Source of the DNA: Gemmobacter sp.
GTDB lineage: Bacteria; Pseudomonadota; Alphaproteobacteria; Rhodobacterales; Rhodobacteraceae
Reading direction: 5' to 3'
Assembly: GCF_034676705.1 (NCBI RefSeq)
Contig: NZ_JAUCBS010000002.1
Span: 72,001-136,000, forward strand
DNA: 64,000 bases
Below, piece by piece: positions 60,926 to 64,000 of the stretch. The notes under the pieces are model-generated. The model searched no databases. It was not told the DNA's origin and saw nothing but the letters and a program-made list of their open reading frames with translations. The position numbers and the translations under genes were made by a program. Position 1 is the stretch's first letter, and every line of letters starts with the position of its first letter.

Positions 60926-61915
60926 TCAGGGAGAAATGATGGTCAGCCGCCCGGCCAGAACCCGCAGGCGAAAGCCAAGGCTGGCCTGAAGGGCGGCGAT
61001 GGCGGTATCGGTATCATCCAGCACGAAACTGCCCGAGACCCGCGCCTCTGCCAGGCCGGAGTCGGTGATGATGATGCGCCCGGCACGATAGCGCCCGATT
61101 TCGTGCAGCACATCCGCCAGCCGCGCACGGGAAAAGGTGAACCGCCCGCCGCGCCAGGCCAGCGCCTCGTCCAGATCCACGGGTTCCACCGGGCCGATGC
61201 CATCCTGGCCGAAGCTTGCCTTCTGCCCCGGTTCCAGCAGAAGCGGCGCGGTCTGCCGGCCGGCGGTCAATGCGACGCTGCCATGGGCCAGCGTGACCGC
61301 CGCCCCGCCATCGAGCAGGCGCAGGTCGAACCCCGTGCCCAGCACCCGCACCTCGCCGTCGGCCGCCGTGACGACGAAAGGCACCTGTGCCGGCGTCACG
61401 TCAAAGAATGCCCCGCCGCGCAGCAGGCGAACCCGCCGTTCGGCCGGGCCGAATTCCACGGCCAGGGCGCTGTCGGCGTCCAGCAGCACCCTGGTGCCAT
61501 CGGCCAACACGACGCTTTCGCGCGCGCCGCGGCGTGCAACATGATCGGCCGCCAGATCCTGGATCAGATGCGGGCGTTCCAGCCAGAGCCCGGTCAGCAG
61601 GCCGACCGCCAGCAGCACACAAAGCACGCCCGCGACCCGCCTGCCGGTTCGGGCGCGATCCATCGCCCGCAGATAGGCGGCGATCTGCGCCTCGTCCTCG
61701 GCGGCCATGCGGGCCGCAGGCCCTGCGGCGGCGTGCCATCCTGCCTCGATCCGGCGAAAAGCGGCATCATGCGCGGGATCGGCCTGCCGCCAGGCCGCCA
61801 CTTCGGCGCGCGTCTGGGCATCGGGCCGGTCCAGCAACGCCAGGAACCGGGCCTGCGCAGCCTCGCGCAGCGGGTCGGCAGGTTGGGGCGAACTGGGCAA
61901 GGCGGCAGGGGGCAT
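60926..61915 (-). CDS. fecR: FecR-family anti-sigma/signal transducer
   Basis: A 329-residue inner-membrane regulator: N-terminal cytosolic domain (ALLDRPDAQTRAEVAAWRQA) that binds the sigma factor, one membrane span near residues 94-112 (VAGVLCVLLAVGLLTGLWL), a FecR beta domain (ESVVLADGTRVLLDADSALA) and a C-terminal STN-like segment (FSRARLADVLHEIGRYRAGR). It passes the signal from the receptor at 58381 to the sigma factor at 62000. Gene order sigma-FecR-receptor is classical. Confidence 0.88.
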   Translation of the reverse strand: MPPAALPSSPQPADPLREAAQARFLALLDRPDAQTRAEVAAWRQADPAHDAAFRRIEAGWHAAAGPAARMAAEDEAQIAAYLRAMDRARTGRRVAGVLCVLLAVGLLTGLWLERPHLIQDLAADHVARRGARESVVLADGTRVLLDADSALAVEFGPAERRVRLLRGGAFFDVTPAQVPFVVTAADGEVRVLGTGFDLRLLDGGAAVTLAHGSVALTAGRQTAPLLLEPGQKASFGQDGIGPVEPVDLDEALAWRGGRFTFSRARLADVLHEIGRYRAGRIIITDSGLAEARVSGSFVLDDTDTAIAALQASLGFRLRVLAGRLTIISP

Positions 61916-61999
61916 GGCGGCGGATCTTGCGGATGGGCGTTGCAGGTCAGATAGGCGGCGGTCCGTGGGTTTGACAGCCCATTCTTGCAGGTCGGCCTG

Positions 62000-62521
62000 T
62001 CAATCGTCGCCGGGCGCAACGGCCGAACAGGCCAGAACCGCCCGCGCCATGTGCTTTTCGACAGCGCGCCTGGAAATCCCCATCACCCCTGCGATTTCAG
62101 AGAAACTGCGGCCATGGACACGGTTCAGGATGAAGATATGCCGGGTGCGCTGCGGCAATTCCGCCAGCAGATCATCCACCCGCCGCACATCCTGCCGGGC
62201 GGCAAGGATGGTTTCGGGCGTTGCCGGGGTGCCGGCGTATTGTTCCGGCAGGATCCCCGCGAAAAACGTGCTGCGGCTGCGTTCCGCGCGGATATGGTCG
62301 ATGGCAGCATTGCGGGCGCAACGGTTGAGATAGGCCGCAGGCTCGCCCCGCCATTCGGTCGCGCGTTCCCACAGGCGCAGGAAAATGTCCTGCACCAGAT
62401 CGCCGGCCGTGCTGGAACAGCCGATCCGGCGGCCGATCTGGCGTTCAAGCCGGCCGTGTTCCGCCAGATAAAGCGCGGCGATTTTCTTCCCGTTCGCGGT
62501 CATCAGCTGTTCAAGGCTCAT
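62000..62521 (-). CDS. fecI: FecI-type ECF sigma factor
   Basis: A 173-residue sigma-70 family factor with region 2 (STAGDLVQDIFLRLWERATE, YLNRCARNAAIDHIRAERSR) and region 4 (ELPQRTRHIFILNRVHGRSF, SEIAGVMGISRRAVEKHMAR). In FecI systems it transcribes the receptor operon when FecR is activated. ATG at 62519-62521; a second in-frame ATG at 62503 is possible. It is 84 bases from fecR. Confidence 0.88.
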   Translation of the reverse strand: MSLEQLMTANGKKIAALYLAEHGRLERQIGRRIGCSSTAGDLVQDIFLRLWERATEWRGEPAAYLNRCARNAAIDHIRAERSRSTFFAGILPEQYAGTPATPETILAARQDVRRVDDLLAELPQRTRHIFILNRVHGRSFSEIAGVMGISRRAVEKHMARAVLACSAVAPGDD

Positions 62522-62674
62522 CGGGCCCTGTCGCCGGACAGGCGGGGCGCTGTGCGTTCGATAGGAGAGGCGAAATTCCCTTTCAAGTGCAGCGATTTAG
62601 CCATCGGCATGGCGCAATCGTTGCAAAATGCAAAATACGCACTGAAAAAGTCAGGATTTGCAGCGGCCTAGCGC

Positions 62675-62703
62675 TTGCGGGCCGGGCCCGGGCCCGGCCG
62701 CAA
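62675..62703 (-). terminator. Very stable hairpin downstream of the binding-protein gene
   Basis: GGCCGGGCCCGGGCCCGGCC (62680-62699) is a perfect 20-base palindrome, extended by TTGC/GCAA arms with one bulged G. It lies about 40 bases past the binding-protein stop and before fecI, so the binding-protein gene is probably a separate transcript. A T-run is lacking. Confidence 0.5.
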
Positions 62704-62742
62704 CGCCGATCCGCATTTCCCGACCAGTGTTGCAATCCCGCC

Positions 62743-63714
62743 TCACCGGGGCAGGTCGGTTGCCGTTGCCGGGTCGCCGTCCAGCGCGGCGTCCAGTTGC
62801 AGGATCAACCGTTCCAGCGCCCAGCCGATCGACAGCGGCGATTGAAAGCTCATGGCGCCGATCATCTCCGCGTCGGTCCAGATGGCCCGGCCTTCTTGCG
62901 CCATGCGCGTGGCACGCCACGAGGGCAGCGCCTCGATCATGGCGCGCGACGGCGCATCGACCTGCCACAGCACCACGTCCAGATCGAACAGATCCAGCCG
63001 CTCGGGGCTGACCATGAAATTGCCGCGATCCCCTGCCAGATCGTCGAAGGCGGCAGGACTTTGCAGGCCAAGCGCCTCCAGCAGCCGGTTCGCGCCATCG
63101 CGCGAGGGATAGCCGATGATCTGGCCATCGGCATAGCTTGCGGCCGTGCCGCCATGGCCCCTGAACTGGGGATGGGCCTGGGCCGCAGCCTCGATCCGGG
63201 ACTGAAGCTGGCCGATCACCGCATCGGCCTGGGCCGCCCGCCCGGTGGCCTGACCGATCAGCCGCAGTTCCACGTCCCAGGGGGCACCCCAGCGCGGATA
63301 GCCATCTGGCGGGCCGATCACCGGCGCAATCTGCGACAGCTGCGCATAGGTCTGCGGATCCAGCGGGGCAAAGGTGGCGATGATCAGATCCGGTTCCATC
63401 GACCAGACCCATTCGACATCAATCTCCATGCCCTTCTGCACCTCGGGGGTGGCGTTCAGGCTGGCCCGCGCTGCCTCGGCCCAGGGCCAGGTGGCATAGG
63501 GGCGGTCGCCGAACCAGTCATGCACCCCGACCGGCGCCAGACCCAGCGCATAAAGGAAATCCTGTTCGTGATACCCGACCGAGACGATGCGCTGCACCCC
63601 CGCCGGATCCAGCGTTGTTTCCCCAAGTCCATGGCGCAGGGTGATCTGGTCGGACAGGACCGGCCCGGCCGCCATCACAAGGGCAAGAAGGGCAAGCGAA
63701 AGCAGACGTGACAT
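62743..63714 (-). CDS. Iron-siderophore ABC transporter substrate-binding protein
   Basis: A 323-residue periplasmic binding protein with a signal peptide (LLSLALLALVMAAGPVLS), the FepB/FecB-like lobes (QRIVSVGYHEQDFLYALGLA, EPDLIIATFAPLDPQTYAQL) and the C-terminal helix motif GWALERLILQLDAAL. AAAGGA six bases before the ATG supports the 63714 start. It supplies the permeases and ATPase at 55566-58330. Confidence 0.9.
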   Translation of the reverse strand: MSRLLSLALLALVMAAGPVLSDQITLRHGLGETTLDPAGVQRIVSVGYHEQDFLYALGLAPVGVHDWFGDRPYATWPWAEAARASLNATPEVQKGMEIDVEWVWSMEPDLIIATFAPLDPQTYAQLSQIAPVIGPPDGYPRWGAPWDVELRLIGQATGRAAQADAVIGQLQSRIEAAAQAHPQFRGHGGTAASYADGQIIGYPSRDGANRLLEALGLQSPAAFDDLAGDRGNFMVSPERLDLFDLDVVLWQVDAPSRAMIEALPSWRATRMAQEGRAIWTDAEMIGAMSFQSPLSIGWALERLILQLDAALDGDPATATDLPR

Positions 63715-63853
63715 GAACTGTCCTTTGCGGCATGGCGGGGTTCGTGGAATGCCGTGCATCAAGGCTGGGGCGCATGCCGGCTAGCGCGTGGACGCGACCT
63801 GCGTCAAGCCTTGATCCAGGCAAGGCCGCCGGTGCCGGCCGTGCAGCGCCAGG

Positions 63854-64000
63854 TCATGTCGACAAATGCCCGAGCCATGGCCTGATGCAGCCGACGTGAC
63901 GACGCCCGGGAAACTCTCTGCGGTTTTGTCATGGCCTGTGGCGCCCCGACGGCTGTTCTTCAGCTTGTTGAAACGGCGCCTGACCATGTGGCGCAGGGTG
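63854..64000 (-). pseudogene. Decayed C-terminus of an IS5-family transposase
   Basis: On the minus strand RRRFNKLKNSRRGATGHDKT, AESFPG is followed one frame over by a degraded CIRPWLGHLST and a TGA at 63854-63856. This matches the very conserved end of IS5-group transposases (RxFNKLKNxRRxATRYDKTAxSFLGF, then IRLWLRHLS). Substitutions and the frame break show it is inactive. It runs off the window edge, so the extent of the element is unknown. Confidence 0.7.

Overview
The window is a GC-rich, densely coded alphaproteobacterial chromosome segment. Its gene content fits Rhodobacterales (Paracoccus/Rhodobacter-like): a zwf-pgl-pgi operon, a malic enzyme fused to a phosphotransacetylase domain, a SUV3-like helicase, a Cys-less Hint-domain protein and a LiuR-type MerR regulator ahead of beta-oxidation genes. 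I saw no tRNA, rRNA or CRISPR array. Identifications rest on motifs and family resemblance read from the sequence; no database search was possible.

Layout. 1-3.4 kb: a SUV3-like helicase cut by the window edge and a TPR protein on the minus strand, then an SCP2 protein and a lysophospholipase-like hydrolase on plus. 3.4-11.6 kb: a fatty-acid/acyl-CoA degradation operon (LiuR-like regulator behind a perfect 20-bp palindrome, two acyl-CoA dehydrogenases with a small gene between them, a glutathione transferase, thiolase, multifunctional FadB). 11.6-23.4 kb: housekeeping genes, almost all on minus (Hint protein, glutathione transferase, malic enzyme, moaE-moaD-pgsA, universal stress protein, ParA-like ATPase, LuxR-type response regulator, pgi-pgl-zwf, MgtC-like membrane protein). 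23.4-29.4 kb: an accessory patch with decayed fragments of an aromatic-degradation cluster (flavin monooxygenase, fumarylacetoacetate-hydrolase tail, frameshifted MhpA-like hydroxylase), then HdeD, a phospholipase-D-type enzyme, a PreA-like dehydrogenase and a small membrane protein.

29.3-39.6 kb: the most unusual locus. Six neighbouring genes on alternating strands all encode proteins with signal peptides: a TPR-CHAT protease, an unknown protein, a helical-repeat alpha/beta hydrolase, a caspase-family protease, an S1 (trypsin-fold) protease with a zymogen-like Arg-Val activation site, and a proline-rich rhodanese with a CxxxxCW loop. Taken together they look like an extracytoplasmic proteolytic cascade or surveillance module; that function is inferred, not known.

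39.6-64 kb: an iron-acquisition region. It holds a heme locus (TonB receptor, SbmA/YddA-like transporter, heme-handling protein, ChaN-like protein), a TonB receptor paired with an NtaA/DszA-type flavin monooxygenase beside a divergent IclR regulator, one siderophore module (ATPase divergent from siderophore-interacting reductase, binding protein, two permeases and an esterase) and a second (binding protein, FecI sigma, FecR, STN-domain receptor, two permeases, ATPase). A decayed IS5-family transposase tail lies at the right edge, which suggests the iron region was built or rearranged by transposition.
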